Positions 7,599-16,203 of a stretch of DNA of 64,000 nt are shown here, piece after piece; position 1 is the stretch's first letter; each line of letters starts with the position of its first letter. Position numbers and translations under genes: made by a program. Below the pieces are notes generated by a model. That model saw nothing but the letters and a program-made list of their open reading frames with translations. It was not told the origin of the DNA and ran no database searches. The stretch lies in assembly GCA_021773435.1 (NCBI GenBank), contig JAJFKC010000038.1, positions 62,001 to 126,000 of the forward strand, written 5' to 3'. The DNA comes from Porticoccaceae bacterium (GTDB lineage Bacteria > Pseudomonadota > Gammaproteobacteria > Pseudomonadales > Porticoccaceae).

Positions 7599-9467
7599 CT
7601 AGGACACAGACTCAAACACATACGGATCAAGCGACTCCTGCCCAGCCATACGGTATTTGTGCCAACGACCACCACCGTAGTAAACAAGCTGACCGGGCTT
7701 GGCGGTACCTTCATGATCGTAGTAAGAAATACAATCGCGTAGAGGCTGTGTGGCTGTGTCGGCCTGGGCACAGTGCTCAGCATACTCGACTTGAGACTGT
7801 TCGTTAATATCAACAACATCAGCGCCTTTTTCTGCCATCGTATCGAGCATCCACTGCACATAGTTGCCATGATCTTCGATGGTATCGGTGAAGTTAAAGC
7901 TACCACCGCCACCCTGAGGCCCGGTGATAACAAACATGTTGGGGAAGCCTTTGGTTTGCATGCCCAGCCAGGTTTTAGTGCCGTCCTCCTCCCAGGTTTG
8001 CTTCAGGGATCGACCATCACGGCCCTTGATCATGTCAAATGTCGCCGTCGCCATCCACTGGAATCCGGTCGCGTAAATCAGCACATCAAGGGGATACTCT
8101 ACGCCATCATGAACAACGCCCGTCTCATTGATTTCGGCAACACCACGGGGGGCTGTGTCAATAAGATGAACATTAGGCTTGTTAAATGTCGGCAGATATT
8201 CGTCGTGGAAGGTCGGTCGTTTACAACCATAAGCATAATAAGGCTTAAGTGCCGCTGCGGTTTTAGGGTCTTCGACGATAGCATCAACCCGTTCGCGAAT
8301 TTGCTCCATGATGCGAAAGTTGGTATCCAGCATTTTCTGCATACGCTCTTCAGGTGACAATTCCGTTTTATGTATTTTCTTCGGAGCCGCAGTCTCGATT
8401 TTACCGGATAGGTAATCGTCATTGGCTGACAAAGCGGTACGGCCTGATGAGATTTTGGCAAATCTCGCCCGTCGTTTTTTCGCCCAATCGTCTTCGGTCT
8501 TCCAGGTTTCGAGCTCTTCCTCAGTGGTCGCCCGCTGATCACGCACATCAACCGATGAAGGCGTGCGCTGAAACACAAACAGTTCTTTAACAGTCTTGGC
8601 GATTTCCGGAATAATCTGAACTGCCGTGGCACCAGTGCCGATGATACCCACACGCTTGCCTGTGATATCAACGTTGTAATCCCAACGCGAGGTATGGAAG
8701 GCGTCACCTTTAAAGGTTTCCATACCCTTGATTTTTGCCAGCTTAGGTGTGGTCAAAATACCATTGGCAACGACCAGGTATTTGGCCTTCATGTTGTCGC
8801 CGCGATCAGTACTGACCTGCCAGCGACCAGTGGCATCGTCCCACCTGGTTTCTTCAACCGTGGTGTGGAACAGGCATTTATCGTAGAAACCCGTTGTTTT
8901 GGCAATGTTCTGGCAGTGTTCCATAATCTCGAAACCACTGGAAAATTTCATGGACGGGATATAAGCCATTTCTTCCAGCAAAGGCAGATAGCAGTAGGAC
9001 TCAACGTCGCAAGCAATACCCGGATAGCGATTCCAGTACCAGGTGCCACCTACGTCACCGCCTTTTTCACAAAAACGCACATTTTTGTAACCAGCCTTAC
9101 TCAGCTTGTACCACAATAAGAGACCGGCGAAACCCGCACCAATAATGAGAATTTCACACTCATCATCCAACGCTTCTCTTGGGATTGGCGGCTGGGAATG
9201 GACATCATCAAGGTACTTACTGAATTCCCCATCCATTTCGATGTAATCAGCAACACCCGTTCTGGATGCTTTCAACTCCAGGTATTTTGCTTGCTCTTCT
9301 GCATTAAACACCGCACCGGCTTTAGCTTCTGGAAGCGCCGTAAGCGCTTCGTCAGTGACAACGGAGTAGCCCTTACCGGTAATTTTGTCGTTGGCTTTTT
9401 CTGCACGAGTGTTAAAGATTTTTAAACCCGTTTCTGGATCTACTGTGATCGGCATATTGGTCGACAT
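7599..9467 (-). CDS. Baeyer-Villiger flavin monooxygenase, paralogue 1
   Basis: Encodes 622 residues. FAD Rossmann motif GAGFAG at 110-115, the BVMO fingerprint [11 protein letters not shown] (FxGxxxHxxxW) at 252-262 and a second nucleotide motif GTGATA at 277-282 for NADPH. A long N-terminal extension of about 100 residues precedes the FAD domain, as in the larger CHMO/PAMO relatives. It should insert oxygen next to a ketone carbonyl to give an ester or lactone using NADPH and O2. It is closely related to the gene at 13324-15189 over its whole length, including the extension. The hydrolases between the two copies are plausible partners. The ketone substrate is unknown. Confidence 0.9.
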   Translation of the reverse strand: MSTNMPITVDPETGLKIFNTRAEKANDKITGKGYSVVTDEALTALPEAKAGAVFNAEEQAKYLELKASRTGVADYIEMDGEFSKYLDDVHSQPPIPREALDDECEILIIGAGFAGLLLWYKLSKAGYKNVRFCEKGGDVGGTWYWNRYPGIACDVESYCYLPLLEEMAYIPSMKFSSGFEIMEHCQNIAKTTGFYDKCLFHTTVEETRWDDATGRWQVSTDRGDNMKAKYLVVANGILTTPKLAKIKGMETFKGDAFHTSRWDYNVDITGKRVGIIGTGATAVQIIPEIAKTVKELFVFQRTPSSVDVRDQRATTEEELETWKTEDDWAKKRRARFAKISSGRTALSANDDYLSGKIETAAPKKIHKTELSPEERMQKMLDTNFRIMEQIRERVDAIVEDPKTAAALKPYYAYGCKRPTFHDEYLPTFNKPNVHLIDTAPRGVAEINETGVVHDGVEYPLDVLIYATGFQWMATATFDMIKGRDGRSLKQTWEEDGTKTWLGMQTKGFPNMFVITGPQGGGGSFNFTDTIEDHGNYVQWMLDTMAEKGADVVDINEQSQVEYAEHCAQADTATQPLRDCISYYDHEGTAKPGQLVYYGGGRWHKYRMAGQESLDPYVFESVS

Positions 9468-9560
9468 AAATGTATTCTCACTCTTTGATGGTTAAAGACA
9501 AACGAAATATTTTCGTCATTGTTAGAAACTCGACTGCCATGTCCAGGACTGCCCTGCCTT

Positions 9561-9696
9561 GAAAGGCCTTACCTTCCCTTCTATGAGAGGTATTACCTTC
9601 CCTTCAATTAAAGAGGCTTCACCTTTTCCTGAAGAGACATCGCCTTTTTTTGAAGAGGCATCACCTTTTCCTGAAGAGGCATCACCTTTTCTTTAC
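9561..9696. repeat. Tandem repeat, 21-bp unit
   Basis: Four adjoining 21-base units at 9613-9633, 9634-9654, 9655-9675 and 9676-9696 share the core GAGGCATCACCTTTTCCT with few changes. Two more degenerate units (core TTACCTTCCCTTC) precede them at about 9561-9612. It lies roughly 95-230 bases upstream of the BVMO start on the minus strand. Confidence 0.75.
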
Positions 9697-9785
9697 AGCG
9701 AGCATTACTATTCCCTTACTTAAGAGGCCTCAGCCCCTAAAGCGGGATATTTCCGTCCTTTATTGATGAATCTGACAAGTAAACT

Positions 9786-9825
9786 GATCAATCCGGCAAC
9801 TAAATTAATCGATCCGGCAACTAAT
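9786..9825. promoter_or_regulatory. Direct-repeat pair, possible regulator site
   Basis: AATCCGGCAACTAA and GATCCGGCAACTAA recur about 21 bases apart (two helix turns) in the region upstream of the BVMO gene. Spacing fits a dimeric activator or repressor, but no regulator gene is nearby. Confidence 0.3.
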
Positions 9826-10049
9826 TGACATAAAACTCAATAACATATGGCGGCCGCAGCATAGTTGATTTCCACCGTTTTGGGAATGCTGAGTGGCCAC
9901 TATTCGTCAACAACTGTCCGCTATTGGTTCAGTTTATAGCGCTGACGGTCAGCAAATCCATCGCTGTTTTTGTCGATCAGACAAGTATTAGACAAAGCCC
10001 TTTGTAGACACCCGTAGAATTTTTAAACGCTCGTTCATGCACCTTTTGG

Positions 10050-10077
10050 AAAAGCGACCCCACGCTATTGGGGTCGC
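10050..10077 (-). terminator. Intrinsic terminator of the hydrolase operon
   Basis: GCGACCCCA (10054-10062) pairs with TGGGGTCGC (10069-10077). Read on the minus strand the stem is followed by TTTTCC. It lies about 70 bases after the alpha/beta hydrolase stop. Confidence 0.7.
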
Positions 10078-10146
10078 CTGGCCGCCACAAACTAGCACCT
10101 ATAAACGGGTTCCTGCAATTTACCTAAGTGCTAATTTTCCTGAGCC

Positions 10147-11001
10147 CTATAGCTCACCCAAAAATTCCAGCACTGCGTCGGTAAAGACATCGTTCTGATC
10201 CCCGGCGACCATGTGACCGGCATCTTTTACATCGACAAATTTCGCGTGAGGAACCAGTTCGAGAAATTCGTTAGCGCCTTCGATGCTGACCACATCGCTC
10301 TGCTGACCGCGCACCAGTAAAGTCGGCACCTTGATATTACGCGCTGCATCGGCCAGCCGATCCGGGAAGTTCATCCGTTCAGCAAAGCGTATGCCGAGCA
10401 TCTCGGGATCCCAATGCCAACGGTAACGACCATTCGGCAGCTGGCGTAAATTCTTCTCCAGTCCCGCCAGATTGGTTGTCCGCTTGCGATTCGGTGTGTA
10501 AGCGGCGATAGCGTCGGCCACCTCATCAAGCGTTTCAAACCCTTCAGGCTTTTGGGTCATAAAATCCATGATCCGCTGCACGCCTTTCATTTCAACCCGT
10601 GGCGTAACATCGACCAGCACCAGCGCTGAACAGATCTGCTTTTCGGACTCGCCCTGGGCTGTCAGTGCAGATCCGCCACCCATCGAAGCGCCAACAAACG
10701 CCGGCAGCTTATCGAAAGTTGTCGCTACCGCGCGGATATCAGCCGTGAAATTGTCTACCGCATAATCGTCTTTTGCTTTGGCCCAGTCACTTTCCCCGTG
10801 GCCCCGTTGATCCAGGGTCACCACGTACCAGCCTGCTTTCGCCAGAGTCTTCGCAGCGCCGCCCCAGGCGTGGCGGGTCTGACCGCCGCCGTGGAGGAAC
10901 AGCACTGGATCACCGGACGGATCACCATAAGCGTCGCCAACCAGCTTGATATCATTATGACCACGAAAAACCTTCGTGCGCACCTCTACCTCGTTTGTCA
11001 T
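10147..11001 (-). CDS. Alpha/beta hydrolase
   Basis: 284 residues from ATG 11001, preceded by GAGGAG; an open extension to 11172 lacks family similarity. Motifs in order: oxyanion region LFLHGGGQTRHAW (about 35-47), DQRGHGESDW, nucleophile elbow GASMGG with Ser106, and a C-terminal DAGHMVAGDQND carrying the catalytic His. This is a typical esterase/lactonase-type fold of the epoxide hydrolase/haloperoxidase group. Neighbours are a deacetylase-fold protein and a serine esterase on the same strand, and BVMO genes on both sides, so a role in cleaving BVMO-made esters or lactones is likely but inferred. Confidence 0.82.
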   Translation of the reverse strand: MTNEVEVRTKVFRGHNDIKLVGDAYGDPSGDPVLFLHGGGQTRHAWGGAAKTLAKAGWYVVTLDQRGHGESDWAKAKDDYAVDNFTADIRAVATTFDKLPAFVGASMGGGSALTAQGESEKQICSALVLVDVTPRVEMKGVQRIMDFMTQKPEGFETLDEVADAIAAYTPNRKRTTNLAGLEKNLRQLPNGRYRWHWDPEMLGIRFAERMNFPDRLADAARNIKVPTLLVRGQQSDVVSIEGANEFLELVPHAKFVDVKDAGHMVAGDQNDVFTDAVLEFLGEL

Positions 11002-11105
11002 GCAGGAACTCCTCATTAATTTAGATTCTGTCGGAAAATTTGTTGGTCGAAGCATAAGGCAGGCTGCGCCAGAAGGCGAATGCATCCAGGGGCGTTCGCC
11101 GAATT

Positions 11106-11927
11106 TTAGCTTTCCAGAACACCCAGCAAGTAGTTGCGATACTGGTCGAGATTGTTCATTAAGGGGCTGCAAATTTCCATGGCCGGCAAGCGGTAGCGAT
11201 CACTTTGCAAAGCACTTTTTCCCACAGTTATATAGCGAGCCGCTTTGGCCGGGCCGCCATCATACTCGTCTGCGCCCCCAATCCCCATCAACTCTGCAAC
11301 GGCAGTGCGTCGTCCATCAGCTAGGCAATAACTAGAGCTAATCCACAAGCGACCAAAGCGATAACGCTGCTTCACTTTCTGCTCGGCGATTGAACTCCAG
11401 GTAGCGCCGGTATAAGCAAAATCTTTGGGCTGCTCACCCAGATATCTTTTAATGTCTGCATCGGCCGTGCGCAATTCCTGCTCAAGCTGATCGCCGTCGG
11501 GATCCGTGTGAGATAGCCGACTTAGATTCGGATGGCTCACCGTATGACCGCCGATGCCCCAGCCCAGCGCCATTAACTGGGCGATTTCATCCCAGCTCAT
11601 AACCTTGCTGGCAAGACGTGGGTCGTCCATCGGACCGGTATGGAAAAACAAAGTCCCGCTATAGCCATATTCTGCCAGCAAGGGCTGAATCTCGGTAAGC
11701 ATGGTTTTATCGGCATGGTCAAAATCGAACAGGATTGGCTGTTTTGGAATATCGCCACTGCCTGGCTCGGCCCCGTCCATGAGTGCTTCAAGCTGATCAT
11801 ATTTGATCGACTCGAAGCCGAGCTCTCGGGCCAGCGCGAACATCTTGCCCAGATGTTCCGAGGTCAAAGGGTATTCGGCCCACTTCGAGGTGATGCCGTG
11901 GCAAACGGTAATGGGAATTTTTAGCAT
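11106..11927 (-). CDS. Polysaccharide deacetylase (NodB fold) family protein, divergent
   Basis: Encodes 273 residues. NodB-like motif 1 appears as LFDFDHAD, where TFDDG-like acids are expected, and motif 2 as GGHTVSHPNL (HxxxHP metal ligands). The first catalytic Asp pair is therefore changed to D-F-D-H. The fold is that of metal-dependent carbohydrate-esterase-4 hydrolases, which also include amidases and other C-N hydrolases. It starts 26 bases after the serine hydrolase stop, so it is in that operon. The operon context (BVMO, esterases) argues against cell-wall work, but the substrate is unknown. Confidence 0.68.
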   Translation of the reverse strand: MLKIPITVCHGITSKWAEYPLTSEHLGKMFALARELGFESIKYDQLEALMDGAEPGSGDIPKQPILFDFDHADKTMLTEIQPLLAEYGYSGTLFFHTGPMDDPRLASKVMSWDEIAQLMALGWGIGGHTVSHPNLSRLSHTDPDGDQLEQELRTADADIKRYLGEQPKDFAYTGATWSSIAEQKVKQRYRFGRLWISSSYCLADGRRTAVAELMGIGGADEYDGGPAKAARYITVGKSALQSDRYRLPAMEICSPLMNNLDQYRNYLLGVLES

Positions 11928-11953
11928 AGCGCGCCGGTTACCAGGCGATAAAA

Positions 11954-13111
11954 CTACAGCGCATCATAAACCGCGCCCAATAACTTCTTACTCCTGACAT
12001 CACCGACCACGGCCTCGGCGCGCATCTTGTTCATGGCAAAGGTGACACAGACATGGGCATCCTGATCGATGATGACTACTGAGCCGCCATAACCGCCCCA
12101 GAAACAGGTATTGGGGTTTTTACTAAACGGGAAGGTCGGATTCACCAGGCCATAGCCCATACCAAAACGGACATCCATACCCAAAAACAGATCAGTGCCA
12201 TTTGATTGCTCTTCTAAAGCACGTTGAGTACCCGCTGCGGACAGGAGCTCAACACCAAAAGCCGAGCCGCCACAGGCCATAGCCGTTTGAGCACGCGCCA
12301 TAGAGCGGGCATTACCGTGACCGTTAGCAGCGGGGATTTCGGCCTTGCGCCAGGCCGAGGTCTTCGTCCAGGCGACGTCTAGTGGCGTGCCGATACTGGT
12401 CTTTTCTGCCACCGAACCGGGTTCTGGAACAAACTGTTCTGCAAGGGTAATGGCAGGCGGAATAAGCTCAGCAATATTGGTGTATTCCTGATCGTCAAAA
12501 CTAATGTGGAAATCCGCCTTCATCGGCATTGCGACTTCTTCTCGAAAAAAATTTCCCAGCGAACGTCCATCGACCCGGCGCACCAGCTCACCGATCAAAT
12601 GTCCGTGAGTTAAAGCATGATAGCCACTGGCCGTGCCCGGTGGCCACCAAGGCGCCTGGGCGGCGAGATGGGCACAGGAATATTCCCAGTCATACAGCTG
12701 CTCCGGCTCCAGGCCGCCCTCAAAGCCAGATAGGCCCGAGGTATGCCCCAGCACGTGGCGAACCAGCACGTCCTGTTTGCCATTTTGGGCGAACTCCGGC
12801 CAGTAGCTGGCTACGCTAGCATTCAAATCCAGTTGCTCCCGATCGGCCAGGATCAAGGCACACAGGGCCGCCATGGTTTTCGTCGAAGAAAAGACATTAA
12901 CGATAGTGTCCTCGGTCCACGGGCGTTGTTTTTCCTTGTCTGCAAAACCACCCCATAAATCCACCACGAACTCGCCTTCGACGGTGACCGCCACACTGGC
13001 ACCCACGTCCAGATCACTCAGGTTTTTATCAAAGACTCGTTTTACGCCTTCGAATTTTTTGTCGCAGGTACCATGACACTTTTCATAATCGGATAGTTCA
13101 TAATCAGACAT
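11954..13111 (-). CDS. Serine hydrolase, beta-lactamase/EstB family
   Basis: Encodes 385 residues. The class C/EstB-type nucleophile motif SxxK is SSTK at 75-78 within VNVFSSTKTMAAL; YHALTHG supplies the Tyr motif; WGGYGGSVV near the end corresponds to the KTG-like third element. No signal peptide is seen, so it is probably cytoplasmic and an esterase, not a penicillin-binding protein. First gene of a three-gene minus-strand run with the deacetylase-fold and alpha/beta hydrolase genes. Close bacterial relatives act on esters and lactones. Confidence 0.82.
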   Translation of the reverse strand: MSDYELSDYEKCHGTCDKKFEGVKRVFDKNLSDLDVGASVAVTVEGEFVVDLWGGFADKEKQRPWTEDTIVNVFSSTKTMAALCALILADREQLDLNASVASYWPEFAQNGKQDVLVRHVLGHTSGLSGFEGGLEPEQLYDWEYSCAHLAAQAPWWPPGTASGYHALTHGHLIGELVRRVDGRSLGNFFREEVAMPMKADFHISFDDQEYTNIAELIPPAITLAEQFVPEPGSVAEKTSIGTPLDVAWTKTSAWRKAEIPAANGHGNARSMARAQTAMACGGSAFGVELLSAAGTQRALEEQSNGTDLFLGMDVRFGMGYGLVNPTFPFSKNPNTCFWGGYGGSVVIIDQDAHVCVTFAMNKMRAEAVVGDVRSKKLLGAVYDAL

Positions 13112-13198
13112 TATTCGCTCTCCCCTAAAACACAGGTTTAATTTTATCTAATGAGTATTTTTTCCTATGTTGCTCCCAAACATCAGTAGCGCGCAAAT

Positions 13199-13237
13199 AA
13201 AAAAGGACTCTGCGAATTAGTCACAGAATCCTTTTTA
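13199..13237 (-). terminator. Bidirectional-looking intrinsic terminator
   Basis: AAAAAGGACTCTGCG and CACAGAATCCTTTTT form a long stem with two G-U type changes in minus-strand RNA, ending in a T run on either strand. It sits about 90 bases beyond the stop of the second BVMO gene and upstream of the serine hydrolase gene, separating the two transcripts. Confidence 0.7.
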
Positions 13238-13323
13238 TCTTAATGGAGCTGTTAAACCAGCTCAGCCTTACCAGACCTTACTACAACGATCATCTGGTAC
13301 AAACAAGAGACAGGTCAGCGCCG

Positions 13324-15189
13324 TTAATTACCTGATGCAGACGAAAACACATAAGGCTCAAGGGATTCCTGCCCCCCGACGCGGTGCTTATGCCAGCGAC
13401 CACCGCCATAGTAAACCAGGCTACCGGGTTCTGCTGCGCCTTCATGGTCATAGTAGGCAACACAGTCCCGCAGCGGGGCCGAGGCAATATCCACTTCTGC
13501 ACAGTGTTGAGCGTAGGCGTCTGCGGCTTCCTGCTTAACATCAACCACATCCGCCGATTTTTCCTGCATGGTTCTCAGCACCCACAAAATGTAGTCACTG
13601 TGATCATCGATGGTATCGGTGAAGTTAAAGCTACCGCCACCACCCTGGGGGCCGGTCATCACAAAGAGATTAGGGAAACCCTTGCTGTGCAGGCCCAACC
13701 AGGTTTTGGTGCCACCCTCCTGCCATTTTTCTGACAACGACTTGCCCTCTTCGCCGTAGATCATTTCGAAAGTTGAGGTCGCCATCCACTGAAAGCCGGT
13801 CGCGTAAATCAGCACATCAACAGGGTATTCAACGCCGTCATGAATCACGCCTTTTTCGTTGATACTGTGAACACCCCGAGGCGCAGTATCCACCAGGTGC
13901 ACGTGGGGCAGGTTAAAGGTCGGCAGATATTGATCATGAAAGGTCGGTCGCTTACAGGCATAGGGGTAATAAGGTTTGAGTGCAGCAGCCGTTTTAGGAT
14001 CTTCTACGATGGTATCGACCCGGGCTCGAATTTGCTCCATGGCCTGAAAATTCTCATCTAGCTGATGCTGCATCCATTCATCCGGTGACAGGCGTTTGCC
14101 GCCACTCTTCGATGGCTCTTTAAAGTGATCAACCCTGCCAGACAGGTAATCGTCATTGGCTTTGACCGCATCGCGTACCGTTGAAATCTTCGCGAATCTT
14201 TTTCGTCTGGCGCCTGACCAGCCGGGCTCATTGTTCCAGGTATCAGTTTCTTCCTCGGTGGTAAAGCGCTGATCCCGCACATCAATAGAAGACGGCGTAC
14301 GCTGAAACACATACAGCTCTTTTACCACTTTGGCAATCTCAGGGATGACCTGCACAGCGGTGGCACCGGTGCCGATAATACCCACGCGCTTGCCTTCCAG
14401 GTCGACGTTGTAGTCCCAGCGTGAAGTGTGGAAAGCATCGCCTTTGTAGGTTTCCATACCGTCGATTTTGGCCAGCTTCGGCGTCGTCAATATGCCATTG
14501 GCGACCACCACAAATCGGGCTTTCATCGTGTCACCGCGGTCGGTTTCGACCAGCCAGCGGCCAGAGGATGCCTGCCATTGGGTTTTCTCCACCGTAGTGT
14601 GGAACAGGCACTTGTCGTAGAAGCCGAATTTTTCAGCCACGGTCTGGCAGTATTCGAAAATCTCAAACCCGCTGGCAAATTTCATGGTGGGGATGTAACC
14701 GGTTTCATCGAGCAACGGCAGGTAGCTGTATGACTCTACATCGCAGGCAATACCCGGATAGCGGTTCCAGTACCAGGTACCGCCCACATCGCCGCCTTTC
14801 TCGCAAAAACGTACGTCTTTAAAGCCTGCTTCACGCAATTTGTACCAAAGCATCAAGGCTGCAAACCCGGCACCGACAACCAGAACTTCGCACTCATCGT
14901 CTAGCGCATCTCTCGCTACTGGTGCCGTAGAGTAAACATCGTCCAGATATTTACTGAACTCACCTTCCAGAGCAATGTAATCACCTGCGCCGGACCTGGC
15001 CTCTTTGAATTCCCGATATTTAGCTTGCTCCTCAGCGTTAAATACCGCACCGGCAGGACTCTCTGGCAGCGCGGTCAGAGCTTTGTCCTTAACAACCCCG
15101 TACCCCTGGCCCTTGATTTTGTCGTTCGCTTTACCCGCTCGGGTATTAAAAATTTTTAAACCTGTGTCTGGATCAATTTTGACTGACAT
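13324..15189 (-). CDS. Baeyer-Villiger flavin monooxygenase, paralogue 2
   Basis: Encodes 621 residues. Same architecture as the gene at 7599-9467: long N-terminal extension, FAD motif GAGFAA near 107-112, BVMO fingerprint [11 protein letters not shown] near 250-260, GTGATA near 274, and a shared C-terminal segment ending in [13 protein letters not shown]. The two proteins are alignable without large gaps, so they arose by duplication. The first Rossmann motif has Ala where paralogue 1 has the third Gly. Expected NADPH-dependent conversion of a ketone to ester or lactone; it may differ from paralogue 1 in substrate. Confidence 0.9.
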   Translation of the reverse strand: MSVKIDPDTGLKIFNTRAGKANDKIKGQGYGVVKDKALTALPESPAGAVFNAEEQAKYREFKEARSGAGDYIALEGEFSKYLDDVYSTAPVARDALDDECEVLVVGAGFAALMLWYKLREAGFKDVRFCEKGGDVGGTWYWNRYPGIACDVESYSYLPLLDETGYIPTMKFASGFEIFEYCQTVAEKFGFYDKCLFHTTVEKTQWQASSGRWLVETDRGDTMKARFVVVANGILTTPKLAKIDGMETYKGDAFHTSRWDYNVDLEGKRVGIIGTGATAVQVIPEIAKVVKELYVFQRTPSSIDVRDQRFTTEEETDTWNNEPGWSGARRKRFAKISTVRDAVKANDDYLSGRVDHFKEPSKSGGKRLSPDEWMQHQLDENFQAMEQIRARVDTIVEDPKTAAALKPYYPYACKRPTFHDQYLPTFNLPHVHLVDTAPRGVHSINEKGVIHDGVEYPVDVLIYATGFQWMATSTFEMIYGEEGKSLSEKWQEGGTKTWLGLHSKGFPNLFVMTGPQGGGGSFNFTDTIDDHSDYILWVLRTMQEKSADVVDVKQEAADAYAQHCAEVDIASAPLRDCVAYYDHEGAAEPGSLVYYGGGRWHKHRVGGQESLEPYVFSSASGN

Positions 15190-15428
15190 ATTGTTACTCT
15201 CACTATTAAGGATAATTAATGGACGAAGTCATTCCGTGTTTTATTGCCTGGTCTAACTGCTAACTGGAATGCTTCAATAATAATTGGAACTCCAAAGCAT
15301 AGGTTATTTCTGGGGCTTTGGAAATATTGGGTGGGGCGATGGCTCACCCCTGCCTATTTAGGTGATAGATCTGATTCTGCCCCTTTACCTCTCAGTGGGC
15401 GATCATCGTTAGCAAATACAGAAAACCA

Positions 15429-16106
15429 TCAATTATTTTGGGGTAATTTATTAATCAGGTTGTTGGCGACCTCCCCGACAACCCGCTGAAACGTTACCGG
15501 TCTTTCCGTTGATGTATCGCGGGAATAATTTAATTCTTCGGTACCCTCCCAGACGATGGCACCGTTCTCACTGTTCCAGATTTGCAGGAACAGGCGAATA
15601 TTCGCTTCTTTGGTCTGTATCAAGCGCAGGCCCAACACGCCAAAGCGTCCTTTTGAGCTCTGATTAAAACCGGAAAGTTTCAATTGAGCCAGGTAGCGAA
15701 CCCCCGACACCTGCCCCGTCTTCTGCAATGAATTCAGCTTGAAGATACCCGTATCGCGGTAATCGATATACATCTGTTTGTACTCATCGGCAAAATCAGC
15801 CTGATTCACCGCGCTGAGTATTTCTGGCAGCCCAACCACTCGAATCTGCGGCCGTTTTTCTTCCAGGACGCGGCCAAAGATGAAGGCCAGACTCTGTATG
15901 TCCTGTTCATGCCCGGTGACGGTCGAAGGCGTAATAAAACCCAGGCCATGGGTCTCAAGATCACCCGCTGTCAACGCAATGTTCTCGAACTTGACTGAGG
16001 TATAGACCTGGTTTCTGCTGCAGCCGGTGTTCACTACCAGCAACAGAGTCACTATGCTGATGAGCCACAAAGAACGGCAGCCAGACATAAGTTTTGTTTG
16101 CAGCAA
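15429..16106 (-). CDS. Uncharacterised lipoprotein
   Basis: Encodes 225 residues. Signal sequence LWLISIVTLLLVVNTGC with a lipobox-like NTGC, so a lipid-anchored periplasmic protein. The mature part is mixed alpha/beta with GVRYLAQLKLSGF and IWNSENGAIVWEGTEELNYS, a pattern seen in periplasmic lipoproteins of the CsgG/LpoB-like fold that bind partner proteins; I cannot assign it with certainty. It stands between the BVMO region and the restriction island, 97 bases past the orphan hsdM stop on the same strand, and may be read through from that operon. Confidence 0.6.
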   Translation of the reverse strand: MLQTKLMSGCRSLWLISIVTLLLVVNTGCSRNQVYTSVKFENIALTAGDLETHGLGFITPSTVTGHEQDIQSLAFIFGRVLEEKRPQIRVVGLPEILSAVNQADFADEYKQMYIDYRDTGIFKLNSLQKTGQVSGVRYLAQLKLSGFNQSSKGRFGVLGLRLIQTKEANIRLFLQIWNSENGAIVWEGTEELNYSRDTSTERPVTFQRVVGEVANNLINKLPQNN

Positions 16107-16203
16107 GGTATTCTCCTTAGTGTGTATCTTGCATGTGTGTCTTATGTATAGTTTATGTGTGCTTGGGCGAGCAAGTATCCTTTAGGCTATCTTCATCACG
16201 CTA

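Larger units (their letters stand above)
9468..10146. other. Long repeat-bearing intergenic region upstream of BVMO 1
   Basis: 679 bases with no supported gene. It holds a 21-bp tandem repeat (9561-9696), a pair of direct repeats around 9786-9825 and a terminator near 10054. The minus-strand BVMO promoter must lie in its left part. Both strands have frequent stops. Confidence 0.5.

Noticed and set aside
7773-8357. Plus-strand 194-codon frame inside BVMO 1
   Set aside because: Antisense to a well-supported BVMO; the second BVMO has only broken versions of it.
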